Part shown: positions 55,187-63,952 of the stretch, piece by piece
Numbering within the stretch: the stretch's first letter is position 1
Layout of the letters: each line of letters opens with the position of its first letter
DNA from: Marinomonas aquimarina
GTDB lineage: Bacteria > Pseudomonadota > Gammaproteobacteria > Pseudomonadales > Marinomonadaceae
Assembly (NCBI RefSeq): GCF_900089755.1
Contig: NZ_FLOC01000009.1
Location: 86,415 to 150,414 of the forward strand
Reading direction: 5' to 3'
DNA length: 64,000 nucleotides
Position numbers and translations under genes: made by a program
Notes under the pieces: generated by a model
The model's database searches: none
Told to the model about the DNA's origin: nothing
Seen by the model: the letters and a program-made list of their open reading frames with translations, nothing else

Positions 55187-56844
55187 ATGGTGTCGATCTT
55201 TTCCAGCACAATGCTTTCATCCCCGAGCATGGTACGCAGCGCCGCGCTAAAGAACGGGATGTTGACCTGCTGAATGATTTCATGGGAGTGAATAAAGTTA
55301 GGGAAACTGTTGATCTCGAGTAGTTGTGCCGAGCCATCCTCACGTAACAGAACATCAATCCCCAATAAAATGTAGTGAGTGGAGTCGGCGGCTAACCGTG
55401 TGGGCTCTAGTAGCGCTCCCATAGACTGCATGAGCTGTTTGATGCCGGGCCAGTAGCGCTCATACTCAGAATAGTTGATCAGCTGATGCATTTGCACGGG
55501 GCCTTCCTCACTGTGGTAACCCGCATGATCGATCTGTACCGCATAATCGGTGCTGTTGGCATCGTATTCCCGTCCATGCACCACCAAAAAGCCGTTTTGG
55601 TAAAGGTAGATAGTGTGATTCCAAATCAAGCAGTAGGCACGCGCGGTGAACTTTCTGCCATCGAATAATGCCAGATCAGTCACGCCTGCTTGGATAATAT
55701 GGTTGGCGGGCAGTTCAGTGCTGGCCAAGTCCTGTTGGCTAACGCAAGACATGCCTTTGCCGCCTGTACCGAAGCGGTTTTTCACAAACCATATGGGCAC
55801 GGGGTCACCTTGATGCTGCAAGGCATCCTCGATGGTGAAATAGGTCTTCGGTGCGATCGACTCAAGGTTATGCTGAATCAGCGATTGCGCCAGTGTGGCT
55901 TTGTTTGAAAGCCTATTTACAATCGAGCGCTCCACGACGCGTAGTACACGTGTGCCGTCTGCTAGGTCGCTCAGATCCAATACAGAGTTGCCATAAGTGT
56001 CCCAGTAGGTAAAGCAGAGCGGGGCAGTCTTGCGCACTAATATGGGGTCGAGTTGTGCCAAGGCTTGCTGAAACAGTTTGCTGGCACGGTTGATCTTATG
56101 GGTTATCGGCGCTGGCGTTTTGGCCGTTGCCGTTGCCGTTGCCGTTGCCGGTGTACTGGATGCTGCTGGGATGGGGGGCTTTTCTAGGCCTGGGTATTGC
56201 TGAAAATCTTGTCGCTCTTTCATCGGGCGAGCGTGAAACCAAATGTTAAACGCCCATTTTTCGCCGGCCAGGACGGGTGTCCCCGCATGAAGGCTGTCGG
56301 GATGCGGGTGGTTGTAATCCTCGCCAACATTGTTGAATAAGGCCATACGACCTTTTTTAGCCTGAACTTCGGTATTCAAGTTGGCAAAGCGGGTGGCCCC
56401 GCCGCTGGCGATATCATTGAGATACACCAACGCGGTCACTAAGCGCTGGCCGCCCATGCGACAACAACGTTGTCCCCGTACCGTGGTTAAATCGTAGGCA
56501 TCATAGTGGCTGCGATATTCTTGATCGACACCGTAATGAATCACTTGCATGGCTTCGGCGTTTTCGAGCGGGATGCCAACCATGCCAGCAATACGCTCAC
56601 CGATTTTGCGCACCGTGTCATCCTCGGCATAGCGCAGCCAACAGTTACTGCCGCTGCGCCCTGGAGTGATGTCACTGTCGTCATCCAATGACACTTTTGC
56701 CCTCTGTGTCTTGCCGGTCGCTAAGGCGATCAGGTAGTCACATTCTTCTGCGCTGACGACCCCATCGCGGTAGCCAACAAACGGAGCGTCATGCAACACA
56801 TGGGTATCAGAGTAGGTTTTTTTTATGGGGGCAAAATCAGTCAT
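55171..56844 (-). CDS. Fused prolyl-4-hydroxylase-type oxygenase and ATP-grasp (TTL-like) ligase
   Basis: About 557 residues; numbers below count from a possible Met at 56871. Residues 30-215 form a 2-oxoglutarate/Fe(II) oxygenase of the P4H type: iron ligands His122 and Asp124 in SHYDAY, His195 in LHAGTPV, and Lys205 in GEKWAFNIWFH for 2-oxoglutarate. Residues 230-260 are a Pro/Ala/Thr linker with a (Thr-Ala) repeat. Residues 270-560 form an ATP-grasp domain: Lys364 and Gly-rich loop in WFVKNRFGTGGKGM, Arg411, Asp506 in LLGIDVLL, and Glu519/Asn521 in LLEINSFPN, which bind Mg-ATP. One chain therefore carries a hydroxylase and a carboxylate-amine ligase, both apparently active. The start at 56844 has AAGAG upstream. 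Single gene. Substrate unknown; a peptide or protein is suspected. Confidence 0.8.
   Translation of the reverse strand: MTDFAPIKKTYSDTHVLHDAPFVGYRDGVVSAEECDYLIALATGKTQRAKVSLDDDSDITPGRSGSNCWLRYAEDDTVRKIGERIAGMVGIPLENAEAMQVIHYGVDQEYRSHYDAYDLTTVRGQRCCRMGGQRLVTALVYLNDIASGGATRFANLNTEVQAKKGRMALFNNVGEDYNHPHPDSLHAGTPVLAGEKWAFNIWFHARPMKERQDFQQYPGLEKPPIPAASSTPATATATATAKTPAPITHKINRASKLFQQALAQLDPILVRKTAPLCFTYWDTYGNSVLDLSDLADGTRVLRVVERSIVNRLSNKATLAQSLIQHNLESIAPKTYFTIEDALQHQGDPVPIWFVKNRFGTGGKGMSCVSQQDLASTELPANHIIQAGVTDLALFDGRKFTARAYCLIWNHTIYLYQNGFLVVHGREYDANSTDYAVQIDHAGYHSEEGPVQMHQLINYSEYERYWPGIKQLMQSMGALLEPTRLAADSTHYILLGIDVLLREDGSAQLLEINSFPNFIHSHEIIQQVNIPFFSAALRTMLGDESIVLEKIDTIKNGA
56123..56150 (-). repeat. 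Hexanucleotide tandem repeat in the hydroxylase/ligase linker
   Basis: GCCGTT repeated four and a half times on the plus strand. It encodes alternating Ala and Thr between the two catalytic domains. Copy-number change would alter linker length without a frameshift. Confidence 0.85.
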
Positions 56845-56930
56845 AGTCTCTTTTGGTCCAGCCTTTTCCATTGAGTGTATGCATAACCGTGTGCCGCAGC
56901 AAATGGCGTGCGCCGCACTGGATTGTGAAC

Positions 56931-56950
56931 ATAATGAGGGCAGTCATTAT
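56931..56950. promoter_or_regulatory. Inverted repeat between the hydroxylase/ligase and TonB-receptor genes
   Basis: ATAATGA-GGGCAG-TCATTAT, perfect 7-bp arms around a 6-bp spacer, in the divergent promoter region. ATAATGA/TCATTAT are Fur-like hexamer pieces, but the spacing is not the classic one. Possible operator acting on both genes. Confidence 0.4.
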
Positions 56951-57029
56951 AAGTATGCATATTTGGCATAGTGAGAAATCACTTTTTGCATGGAACTAAA
57001 ATTGTATTGCGAAAAAGCTTATGTATTAA

Positions 57030-57044
57030 TGATGCGCATTCTCA
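57030..57044 (+). promoter_or_regulatory. Fur-box-like site before the TonB-dependent receptor
   Basis: TGATGCG-C-ATTCTCA, matching 10 of 14 positions of the 7-1-7 Fur model TGATAAT-N-ATTATCA, 39 bp before the start codon. It fits iron repression of a receptor gene. Confidence 0.45.
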
Positions 57045-57082
57045 TTAACATCAACTTTTCAATGTTAGGTTACGCATTCAAA

Positions 57083-58957
57083 ATGGATACAAAGCTTTCT
57101 TTATCTCGTACCCCGCTAGCGATTTTGGTCGCTGCTACCCTGGCCCCTGTTAGCGTGAGCGCTGAAGAGCTTGATACGCTGCAAGTGTGGAGTACGCAAG
57201 TCACGACCGGTTCCTCATTGCTGCAAGATGATATCGAAACCAAACAAGCGACGCACCTAAGTGGCTTGTTACGTGATCAAGCGGGCGTGGATGTGGGGGG
57301 AACGCACACGACGCACCAAGTACTGAATATCCGTGGCTTAGACGACTCTGACCTAGACATTACAACGGATGGCGTGACCCAGAACAACAACATCTTCCAC
57401 CACGTGGGGAACCTGTTGATTGCACCGGACATTCTGAAAAGCGTGGACATCCAGGTAGGGACCAACTCAGTGCTTACTGGCGGCCTTGGTGGCGGTGCAG
57501 CGTTTGAAACCAAAGATGCGCAAGAACTGTTGGCGCCAGGTCAGACATCCGGTGCACGTCTGCATTCAAGCTACAACAGCAATGATTCAGCGGGCGCTTC
57601 GATCACTGCTTACTCACAGCTTACGGAGCAAGTAGATGGCTTGGTGTATTTCTCGCACACCGATAAGAACAACCCAGAAGACGGCAATGGTCTTGAGCTA
57701 GATAACAATGCCGGTACCATTCAGAACGGCATGGTGAAAATGGGTTGGGATGTGAATGATCGTCACCGTCTAGAAGCCAAATACGACAAATACCAAGACG
57801 AAGGTTACTACTACCTGCGTACCAACTTTGGCTCTGCGTTTAACAGTGGTTTTGAGCGCTCGGCACCAGACGATACAAAATACACCCGTGAGACCATGTT
57901 GGTAGCGCACGAGTATGATGGTGTGGATACCTTCGTTAAAACCACCGTTTACAACACTGAGTTAGCCCATGAACGTGGCGACGACGGTAACCCAGCCATC
58001 TCTGAGCACAATGGTATTAAATCTCTCGCTCAAACCACTTTGAACAACCATGAAGTGCGTTATGGCTTTGAATTTGACGCCCTAGAAGCAGGTCGCCAAG
58101 ACGCTGGTAAAGACGAAGTGACTAAGTATGCGGTGTATGTGGAAGATGAAATTGCGCTAAGTTCTCAGTTGTACCTAACGCCGGGTATTCGTTTTAACTC
58201 CCATGAAATCGACTACACAGGTCTGTTTGGCAAGAAGTTCACCGAAGTGACGTACGGTCTAGCGGGTAAGTACTTGGTCAACGATCAGTGGACTTTGAAA
58301 GCGAGCAGCACCACTTTATTTGAGGGCCCAGCGGCACGTGAAGCCTTTAATGCCGAAGCCGGTGAGGTGTCAGCCGACATCAAGCCAGAAACCGGTATCA
58401 ACAGTGAAGTGGGCGTTAGCTTCCAGCAAGCCAACTTTGCCGGCTTAGATGATTTTGGCTTCTCCACCACTGTGTTCCGTACCGAAATTGACGATTACAT
58501 CAACGACCGTGTAACCATGCGTGGTGTGAGCAACAATGGCACCTTGACCATTGAAGGTTTTGAGTCGAAATTGACGGCGCGTTTGGGAGATACCAGTGCG
58601 CGTTTAACCTACGCTCACTCTGATTCAACCGATGGTTCTAACATTGGTGGCAAATACGTTGGCGATAGCATCACCTTTGGTGTTTCGACAGCGATCCCGA
58701 CCGCCAACCTAAGCCTAAATTGGACGTCAATGGTGACGCTTGATTTGGATGAAGGTGACGAGCACAAAGAAGGTTACAAGGTACACAATGTGTCTGCCAC
58801 ATGGCATCCAGAGCAAGTGGCTGGCCTGACGGTAACAGCAGGCATTGATAACCTATTGGATGAAGCCTATGCCTCGCACTCTAGCGATGTGGCGCGTGGA
58901 CAAGCGGATCTAGAGCCTGGCCGTAATATCAAGGTTTCTGCTTCGTACGTGTTCTAA
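57083..58957 (+). CDS. TonB-dependent receptor (haem/haemoglobin- or siderophore-type)
   Basis: 624 residues. Signal peptide (LSLSRTPLAILVAATLAPVSVSA), plug domain (about 35-150: HLSGLLRDQAGVDVGGTHTTHQVLNIRGLDDSDLDITTDG), then a 22-strand barrel ending IKVSASYVF with terminal Phe. The NLLDEAYASH motif lies near the C-terminus. The barrel is short on the usual FRAP/NPNL haem signature, so the ligand is uncertain. Start at 57083; the open frame runs 31 codons further up but would cover the Fur-like box. It would import an iron or metal chelate using TonB. Confidence 0.9.
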   Translation: MDTKLSLSRTPLAILVAATLAPVSVSAEELDTLQVWSTQVTTGSSLLQDDIETKQATHLSGLLRDQAGVDVGGTHTTHQVLNIRGLDDSDLDITTDGVTQNNNIFHHVGNLLIAPDILKSVDIQVGTNSVLTGGLGGGAAFETKDAQELLAPGQTSGARLHSSYNSNDSAGASITAYSQLTEQVDGLVYFSHTDKNNPEDGNGLELDNNAGTIQNGMVKMGWDVNDRHRLEAKYDKYQDEGYYYLRTNFGSAFNSGFERSAPDDTKYTRETMLVAHEYDGVDTFVKTTVYNTELAHERGDDGNPAISEHNGIKSLAQTTLNNHEVRYGFEFDALEAGRQDAGKDEVTKYAVYVEDEIALSSQLYLTPGIRFNSHEIDYTGLFGKKFTEVTYGLAGKYLVNDQWTLKASSTTLFEGPAAREAFNAEAGEVSADIKPETGINSEVGVSFQQANFAGLDDFGFSTTVFRTEIDDYINDRVTMRGVSNNGTLTIEGFESKLTARLGDTSARLTYAHSDSTDGSNIGGKYVGDSITFGVSTAIPTANLSLNWTSMVTLDLDEGDEHKEGYKVHNVSATWHPEQVAGLTVTAGIDNLLDEAYASHSSDVARGQADLEPGRNIKVSASYVF

Positions 58958-58994
58958 TGGCTGGCGCTTTCAAGCGCACATACTAAAGCATGAT

Positions 58995-59022
58995 AAAAGC
59001 CAGGACGCTGTCCTGGCTTTTT
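58995..59022 (+). terminator. Rho-independent terminator after the TonB-dependent receptor gene
   Basis: AAAGCCAGGAC-GCT-GTCCTGGCTTT followed by TTTT, 38 bp past the stop. Confidence 0.92.
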
Positions 59023-59054
59023 TATGGCTAAGAATTGTAACGTGTTGTTTGTAA

Positions 59055-59073
59055 GATAATGATTCTCAAAAAG
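59055..59073 (+). promoter_or_regulatory. Fur box before the LysR-family gene
   Basis: GATAATGATTCTCAAAAAG matches 13 of 19 positions of the Fur consensus, with the first nine exact. It lies 47 bp upstream of the LysR start. Confidence 0.6.
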
Positions 59074-59119
59074 CTAGGTGTTATCATTCGTAAATTATAA
59101 TGTCATAGATTTAGCCGTC

Positions 59120-60037
59120 ATGAACCTTCACCACCTTGATCTGAATTTACTGTTTATTTTGAAAACACTGTTGGAAGAGCAGCATGTCTCCAACACGGCG
59201 TTATCATTGAACGTGAGTCAGTCAAAAGTCAGCCGTTCTTTGCAAAAACTGCGCTTGCTGTTCAAGGACGAGTTGCTGGTCAAATCGGCCTCGGGCTACG
59301 AATTAACGGCGAAAGCCAAAGACATCAGCAGCAGCCTGAATGATGTGTTGGAAAATATTGGCCAGCTGGTGGAAGGGAAAACATTTGTCCCAGAGCACAG
59401 TACTCGTAGCTTGAGACTGTTTGCGTTAGCCCCTTATGCCCACCAAGGTCTGCCACGCTTGATCAGTGATATACAGCGGCAAGCACCGAATATGCTGATC
59501 GAGGTGGACTCCAAACCAAAGCCACCCTTTGAGTCACTGATTGCAGGTGAAGTGCACTTTGCCCTGTCGGCTAATCAACCTTCGTCATCAGAAAATAGCT
59601 TGTATCGTATCAAGGTGGGCGGTTTCGAGTATTGCTTGCTGATGCGAGAGGATCACCCGCTGGCACAACAGGATTTGTCTATGGCGGATCTCGCTGGGGC
59701 AACGTTGGGTCAAATATCTCTGGATGGCCGACAGGCCTTTTCTCTCGGCGCGCAACTCAAATCCCAAGCGAGGCTCGAGCCAGACGCTCTGCCAGGGGCG
59801 GCGATTCATGTCACTGACTTTTGTCTGGCGGCGGCGATTGCCGAATCCTCCGATACGATTTTCTGCATGCCCGCCAGCTTTGCGCAACAGGCGTCCCAAG
59901 GGCGTGATCTCATGGTGAAGCCGCTACCACCCGAGCTGCAAAACGATTCCCAAGACCTCTACCTGTACTGGCACAAACGCTACCATATGGACCCCATGTG
60001 TATCTGGGTGCGAGAGTTGGTCAAGCAACTCTTCTAA
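59120..60037 (+). CDS. LysR-family transcriptional regulator, probably Fur-controlled
   Basis: 305 residues. The HTH is EQHVSNTALSLNVSQSKVSRSLQKLRLLFKDELLVKS, with DLNLLFILKTLLEE before it, the NahR/LeuO-like subgroup. The effector domain spans about 90-295. The ATG at 59120 matches family starts; the frame begins at a GTG 14 codons earlier. A Fur box precedes it and a TonB receptor gene lies upstream, so it may link iron status to other genes. Target and inducer unknown. Confidence 0.85.
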   Translation: MNLHHLDLNLLFILKTLLEEQHVSNTALSLNVSQSKVSRSLQKLRLLFKDELLVKSASGYELTAKAKDISSSLNDVLENIGQLVEGKTFVPEHSTRSLRLFALAPYAHQGLPRLISDIQRQAPNMLIEVDSKPKPPFESLIAGEVHFALSANQPSSSENSLYRIKVGGFEYCLLMREDHPLAQQDLSMADLAGATLGQISLDGRQAFSLGAQLKSQARLEPDALPGAAIHVTDFCLAAAIAESSDTIFCMPASFAQQASQGRDLMVKPLPPELQNDSQDLYLYWHKRYHMDPMCIWVRELVKQLF

Positions 60038-60184
60038 ACAGGGCCTACGCTGGTCGGAATGAGTGCTTACTCAGGTCGGATGAGTCGCCGTCTTTTTATC
60101 TTTAACAAGCGCTAAATATGTTATTCTTATAGGGTTTTAGGTCATTCTGATCCGTCTTGCTTGCGCAACCATAGGAGGTGTTTG

Positions 60185-61840
60185 TTGTTAGATTACCAGC
60201 GCTTTGCCGCACTCGATATTAAAGGTGATGTTTTTGGTGGTGTCACGACAGCGATTATTTCCTTACCGTTGGCGTTGGCGTTTGGTGTAGCGTCTGGGGC
60301 CGGGGCCGAAGCCGGTTTATGGGGCGCAATCATGGTCGGCTTCTTTGCCGCAGTGTTCGGTGGCTCACGTACCCTTATTTCCGAACCGACCGGCCCGATG
60401 ACGGTAATCATGACGGCGGTACTGACCAGCATGATGGCGGAGTATCCGGAAACGGGCCTCGCGATGAGTTTTACCGTGGTGATGATGGCCGGTGCGTTCC
60501 AGATGTTACTGGGGACACTGAAACTCGGTAAGTATGTCACCCTCATGCCGTACAGCGTGGTGTCGGGCTTTATGTCGGGCATTGGCGTGATCTTAATCAT
60601 TCTCCAGTTGTCGCCGTTATTGGGTTCTCCGGCCCCGCCAGGCGGCGTTATGGGCACCCTGATGGCCATGCCAGAGACGCTGGCGAACCTGCAATGGCGT
60701 GAGTTGTTACTCGGCGCATTGACCCTGTCGGTGTTATTTTTATTTCCTAAACAGTATCGCAAATACGTGCCCGCACAGCTGGTGGCCTTGGTGGCGATTA
60801 CGCTGATTTCGGTGATCCTGTTCGACACGGACAGCATCCGTCGTATCGGTGAAATCCCATCCGGTTTGCCATCTTTGGTGTTACCGCATTTCACCCCTGA
60901 AATGTTCACCACCATGATCATTGATGCCTTGGTACTAGGAACATTGGGCTGTATTGATACCTTACTGACTGCCGTGATCGGCGACTCTTTGACCCGAACC
61001 GAACACGATTCGGACAAAGAACTGCGCGGCCAAGGTCTGGCGAACATGATCTCGGGGCTATTTGGTGCATTGCCAGGGGCCGGTGCCACCATGGGGACCG
61101 TTACCAATATCCAAGTGGGGGCGCGCACCCCTTTGTCTGGCATCGTACGTGCTCTGGTCTTGGCATTAGTGGTGTTAATCGCCGGTGGCTTAACCGAACC
61201 GATTCCAATGGCCGTATTGGCCGGCATCGCGGTCTATGTCGGCTTTAACATCCTGGATTGGAGCTTTATCCAGCGCGCCCACAAGGTGAGCTTGCCGGGG
61301 ATGGCGGTGATGTACGGTGTGATGCTGCTAACGGTGTTTGTCGATCTGATCGCCGCCGTCGGTTTGGGCGTCTTTATCTCCAACATCATCATTATCGAGA
61401 AACTCAGCCGCGAGCAAACCCGCCAAGTGAAGGCCATCAGTGACTCGGACAACAACAGCGTGCCGCTCACCGACGGCGAACGTGCCATGCTTGATAAAGC
61501 CCTAGGCAAAGTGCTGTTCTTCTACCTGTCTGGTCCGATGATCTTCAGCGTCTCCAAAGCGATCTCGCGCCAACACGCCAGCATCGACGACTATGATGTG
61601 ATGATTCTGGATTTGAGTGATGTGCCCATGATAGACGTTACCGTTGGCTTGGCCCTCGAAAACGCCATCAAAGACGCTAAAGACGCCAACTGTGAAGTCT
61701 TCTTACTGTGTCCGAATAAGACCACCCGTGACCAGCTCGAGAAGCTCCATGTGATGAGCTTTATCTCATCAGCGAACGACTGCAGTTCACGGGAACAAGC
61801 CCTGCAAGCCAGCTTGGATTATATCGAGGCGAAAGACTAA
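60185..61840 (+). CDS. SulP-family anion transporter with STAS domain
   Basis: About 551 residues. The membrane domain (1-410) has 12-14 helices and SulP signatures: GVTTAIISLPLALAFGVASG, EPTGPMTVIMTAV, GCIDTLLTAVIGDSLTRTEHDSDKELRGQGLANM and GAGATMGTVTNIQ. The cytoplasmic STAS domain (about 445-555) includes VMILDLSDVPMIDVTVG. Bacterial relatives carry sulfate, bicarbonate or C4-dicarboxylates; close family wording resembles BicA-type bicarbonate transporters. The start is TTG at 60185, set by AGGAGG six bases before it. Single gene with a terminator. Confidence 0.92.
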   Translation: MLDYQRFAALDIKGDVFGGVTTAIISLPLALAFGVASGAGAEAGLWGAIMVGFFAAVFGGSRTLISEPTGPMTVIMTAVLTSMMAEYPETGLAMSFTVVMMAGAFQMLLGTLKLGKYVTLMPYSVVSGFMSGIGVILIILQLSPLLGSPAPPGGVMGTLMAMPETLANLQWRELLLGALTLSVLFLFPKQYRKYVPAQLVALVAITLISVILFDTDSIRRIGEIPSGLPSLVLPHFTPEMFTTMIIDALVLGTLGCIDTLLTAVIGDSLTRTEHDSDKELRGQGLANMISGLFGALPGAGATMGTVTNIQVGARTPLSGIVRALVLALVVLIAGGLTEPIPMAVLAGIAVYVGFNILDWSFIQRAHKVSLPGMAVMYGVMLLTVFVDLIAAVGLGVFISNIIIIEKLSREQTRQVKAISDSDNNSVPLTDGERAMLDKALGKVLFFYLSGPMIFSVSKAISRQHASIDDYDVMILDLSDVPMIDVTVGLALENAIKDAKDANCEVFLLCPNKTTRDQLEKLHVMSFISSANDCSSREQALQASLDYIEAKD

Positions 61841-61863
61841 GCCTTAGCAGAGAAGTGAAAGCC

Positions 61864-61897
61864 CTGTTTACGTTAACCTGTGAACAGGGCTTTTTCT
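61864..61897 (+). terminator. Rho-independent terminator after the SulP gene
   Basis: AGCCCTGTTTA / TGAACAGGGCT stem followed by TTTTTCTTT, within 30 bp of the stop. Confidence 0.85.
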
Positions 61898-61945
61898 TTG
61901 GATGTAGTTTTAGTCCGCTAGATGGCTCTCTGGATGTAAGTTGAT

Positions 61946-61990
61946 GGGACTATATTCCCAAATTAAACGGAGATATGGGAATATAGTCCC
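61946..61990. promoter_or_regulatory. Twin palindromic operator-like sites upstream of the PLD-helicase gene
   Basis: GGGACTATATTCCCA (61946-61960) and its exact inverse TGGGAATATAGTCCC (61976-61990), 15-bp arms with a 15-nt spacer. Each arm is itself nearly palindromic (GGGA-N6-TCCC around TATA), and their centres are 31 bp apart, three DNA turns. This looks like two sites for a dimeric repressor. GACTATA-type cores resemble C-boxes of restriction-modification controller proteins. It could also fold as a 15-bp mRNA hairpin. Confidence 0.6.
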
Positions 61991-62023
61991 ACTATTTGAT
62001 CTGGGAAGGCTAAAAGGGATTTT

Positions 62024-63952
62024 ATGCAACAGTCGGGTATCTACGAACAGCTGATTACGCAATTGGTGGAAAAGCGTTTGGATCGTGAGCGCTTTTATGT
62101 GGGTGAACGAACGCTAAGTAGCAACGAAGCATCGGTTTGGCTGTCGCGCTTTCTGTCTAATATTCTCGAATACGCCATTAGTTCAGTACCGACTGGCAAT
62201 GATCAACTACAGCAGCAAATCGCTTTATCTAACGAGTTACTGTTATGGCTTAAAGAGCGTTTGCAAGATGACGGCCTCATCGAAGAGAACCTGCTTAATA
62301 GCCAGGGTAAAATCCTTACGGCTTTATACGAGCTAGAAAACCCAATTGCAGCCAACCTTAAGCAATATGTCGAAGACATTTTCCCGTTAACTGGCCTTAC
62401 TCAAAGCGAGCTGTTTTGCGGTAGTAATGCTGGCCTGTCGTTAGAGTCTGAGCTGAAACGCGAAATCTTATCCGCAGACAAAATTTACTGGCTGGTGTCG
62501 TTTATCAAATGGGCTGGCATTCGCATCTTTCGCAAAGAACTAGAAGCGTTCACCGCCAGTGGTCGTGAGCTAAAGGTCATCACCACATCTTATATGGGCG
62601 CTACGGATGCCAAGGCGGTAGAGTACTTGGCAAACTTGCCCAATACTGAAGTGAAACTTAGCTACAATACCGAACGCGAACGGCTGCATGCTAAGAGCTA
62701 TCTCTTTTTGCGCAATACGGGGTATCACACTGGCTATATTGGCTCTTCTAATTTGTCTCATTCTGCGCTCACCAATGGCCTTGAGTGGAATTTGAAAATC
62801 ACTTCCCAAGAAATCCCGCATATCATCGATAAGTCGTTCAGCACCTTTGAGACTTATTGGGCGTCGAATGAATTTGAACGCTTTGATGGCGATGCTAGCA
62901 GTACGGAAAAGCTAAATCGCGCTCTACGACAACAGCGTGGCAGCGACGATCAAAGCACGGCGCATTTCTTTGATATCACGCCATTTCCACATCAGAGTGA
63001 AATCTTGGAGCAGCTCGCCGTTGAGCGTCATCTTCATCAGCGCTTTCGCAATTTGGTTGTCGCTGCGACTGGCACTGGTAAAACGCTTATCTCGGCGTTT
63101 GATTTCGCACGCTTTTTGAAAGAAAAGCCGAATGCGACCTTTTTGTTTGTGGCCCATCGGGAAGAGATTTTAAAGCAAGCTCGGGCGGCGTATCGCGGCG
63201 TGCTTCGCGATGGTTCATTCGGCGAGTTGTGGGTTGGCAGTCACGCTCCTGCCCATTATCATCAGCTGTTCGTGTCGATCCAAACACTTAATAATCAATT
63301 AGATCAGCTCAATCTGACGCCCGACTATTACGATTACATTGTTATCGATGAAGTGCATCACATTAAAGCAAACAGCTATCGAGCGGTATTAGCGCACTTT
63401 CAGCCGAGCCTTTTACTTGGTTTAACTGCTACGCCTGAGCGTCACGATGGTGGTGATATCTTAGCGGATTTTGGTGGTGTGATTGCCGCTGAAATTCGTT
63501 TGCCAGAAGCGATCAATCGCCGTCACTTATCGCCATTTCAATATTTTGGCATCGATGATGATACCGACCTTCGCAATATTGCATGGAGCCGTGGGCGTTA
63601 TGACATCGGACAGCTCACTAATCTCTATACTCATAATCAAGCACGTGTTGATAAGATCGTATTGAGTTTGCAGGAGATCGTGACTGATATTAGCCAAATG
63701 AAGGCTTTAGCATTTTGTGTCAGCCGTGAACACGCAGACTACATGACCAAGCAATTTCTCTTAAAAGGTATTACAGCGGATATCTTAACCAGTGATAACA
63801 GCGATCAGCGTCAGCAGAAGCAACAAGCCTTACGGAGTGGGCAAATCAATGTGCTGTGTGTGGTCGATATCTTGGGTAAGCGGATTAAATGGTTGATCTT
63901 ACCTTTGCATGAGAGTGAGACAGACCGGCATCTCATCGGATTATCTGGTTGA
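62024..63952 (+). CDS. PLD-nuclease/superfamily-2 helicase, 3' part replaced (probably interrupted)
   Basis: 642 codons to the stop. The N-terminal region (about 130-290) has one phospholipase-D-like HKD motif (LHAKSYLF, His222/Lys224; then GSSNLSHSAL). The helicase begins near 335: Q/I motifs with AATGTGKTLIS (350-354), VIDEVHHI (442-445), LGLTATPERHDG (about 470). The second helicase domain is cut: after CVVDI at about residue 617 the conserved FNEGVD and GRxxR segments are missing, replaced by about 25 unrelated residues. DUF3427-type relatives are around 1000 residues. The change falls at a GTAAGCGG sequence like an IS66 end. Such proteins are often linked to DNA repair or phage defence; the role here is inferred. 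Confidence 0.75.
   Translation: MQQSGIYEQLITQLVEKRLDRERFYVGERTLSSNEASVWLSRFLSNILEYAISSVPTGNDQLQQQIALSNELLLWLKERLQDDGLIEENLLNSQGKILTALYELENPIAANLKQYVEDIFPLTGLTQSELFCGSNAGLSLESELKREILSADKIYWLVSFIKWAGIRIFRKELEAFTASGRELKVITTSYMGATDAKAVEYLANLPNTEVKLSYNTERERLHAKSYLFLRNTGYHTGYIGSSNLSHSALTNGLEWNLKITSQEIPHIIDKSFSTFETYWASNEFERFDGDASSTEKLNRALRQQRGSDDQSTAHFFDITPFPHQSEILEQLAVERHLHQRFRNLVVAATGTGKTLISAFDFARFLKEKPNATFLFVAHREEILKQARAAYRGVLRDGSFGELWVGSHAPAHYHQLFVSIQTLNNQLDQLNLTPDYYDYIVIDEVHHIKANSYRAVLAHFQPSLLLGLTATPERHDGGDILADFGGVIAAEIRLPEAINRRHLSPFQYFGIDDDTDLRNIAWSRGRYDIGQLTNLYTHNQARVDKIVLSLQEIVTDISQMKALAFCVSREHADYMTKQFLLKGITADILTSDNSDQRQQKQQALRSGQINVLCVVDILGKRIKWLILPLHESETDRHLIGLSG

Noticed and set aside
56123..56150. 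CRISPR or phase-variable repeat
   Set aside because: Units are 6 bp without spacers, so not CRISPR; changes in copy number keep the frame, so no on/off switching.
60193..61227. 344-codon open frame on the minus strand inside the SulP gene
   Set aside because: It is antisense to a clear transporter, has no recognisable motif, and its Pro/Thr/Asn/Ala-rich composition is typical of a mirrored membrane-protein frame.
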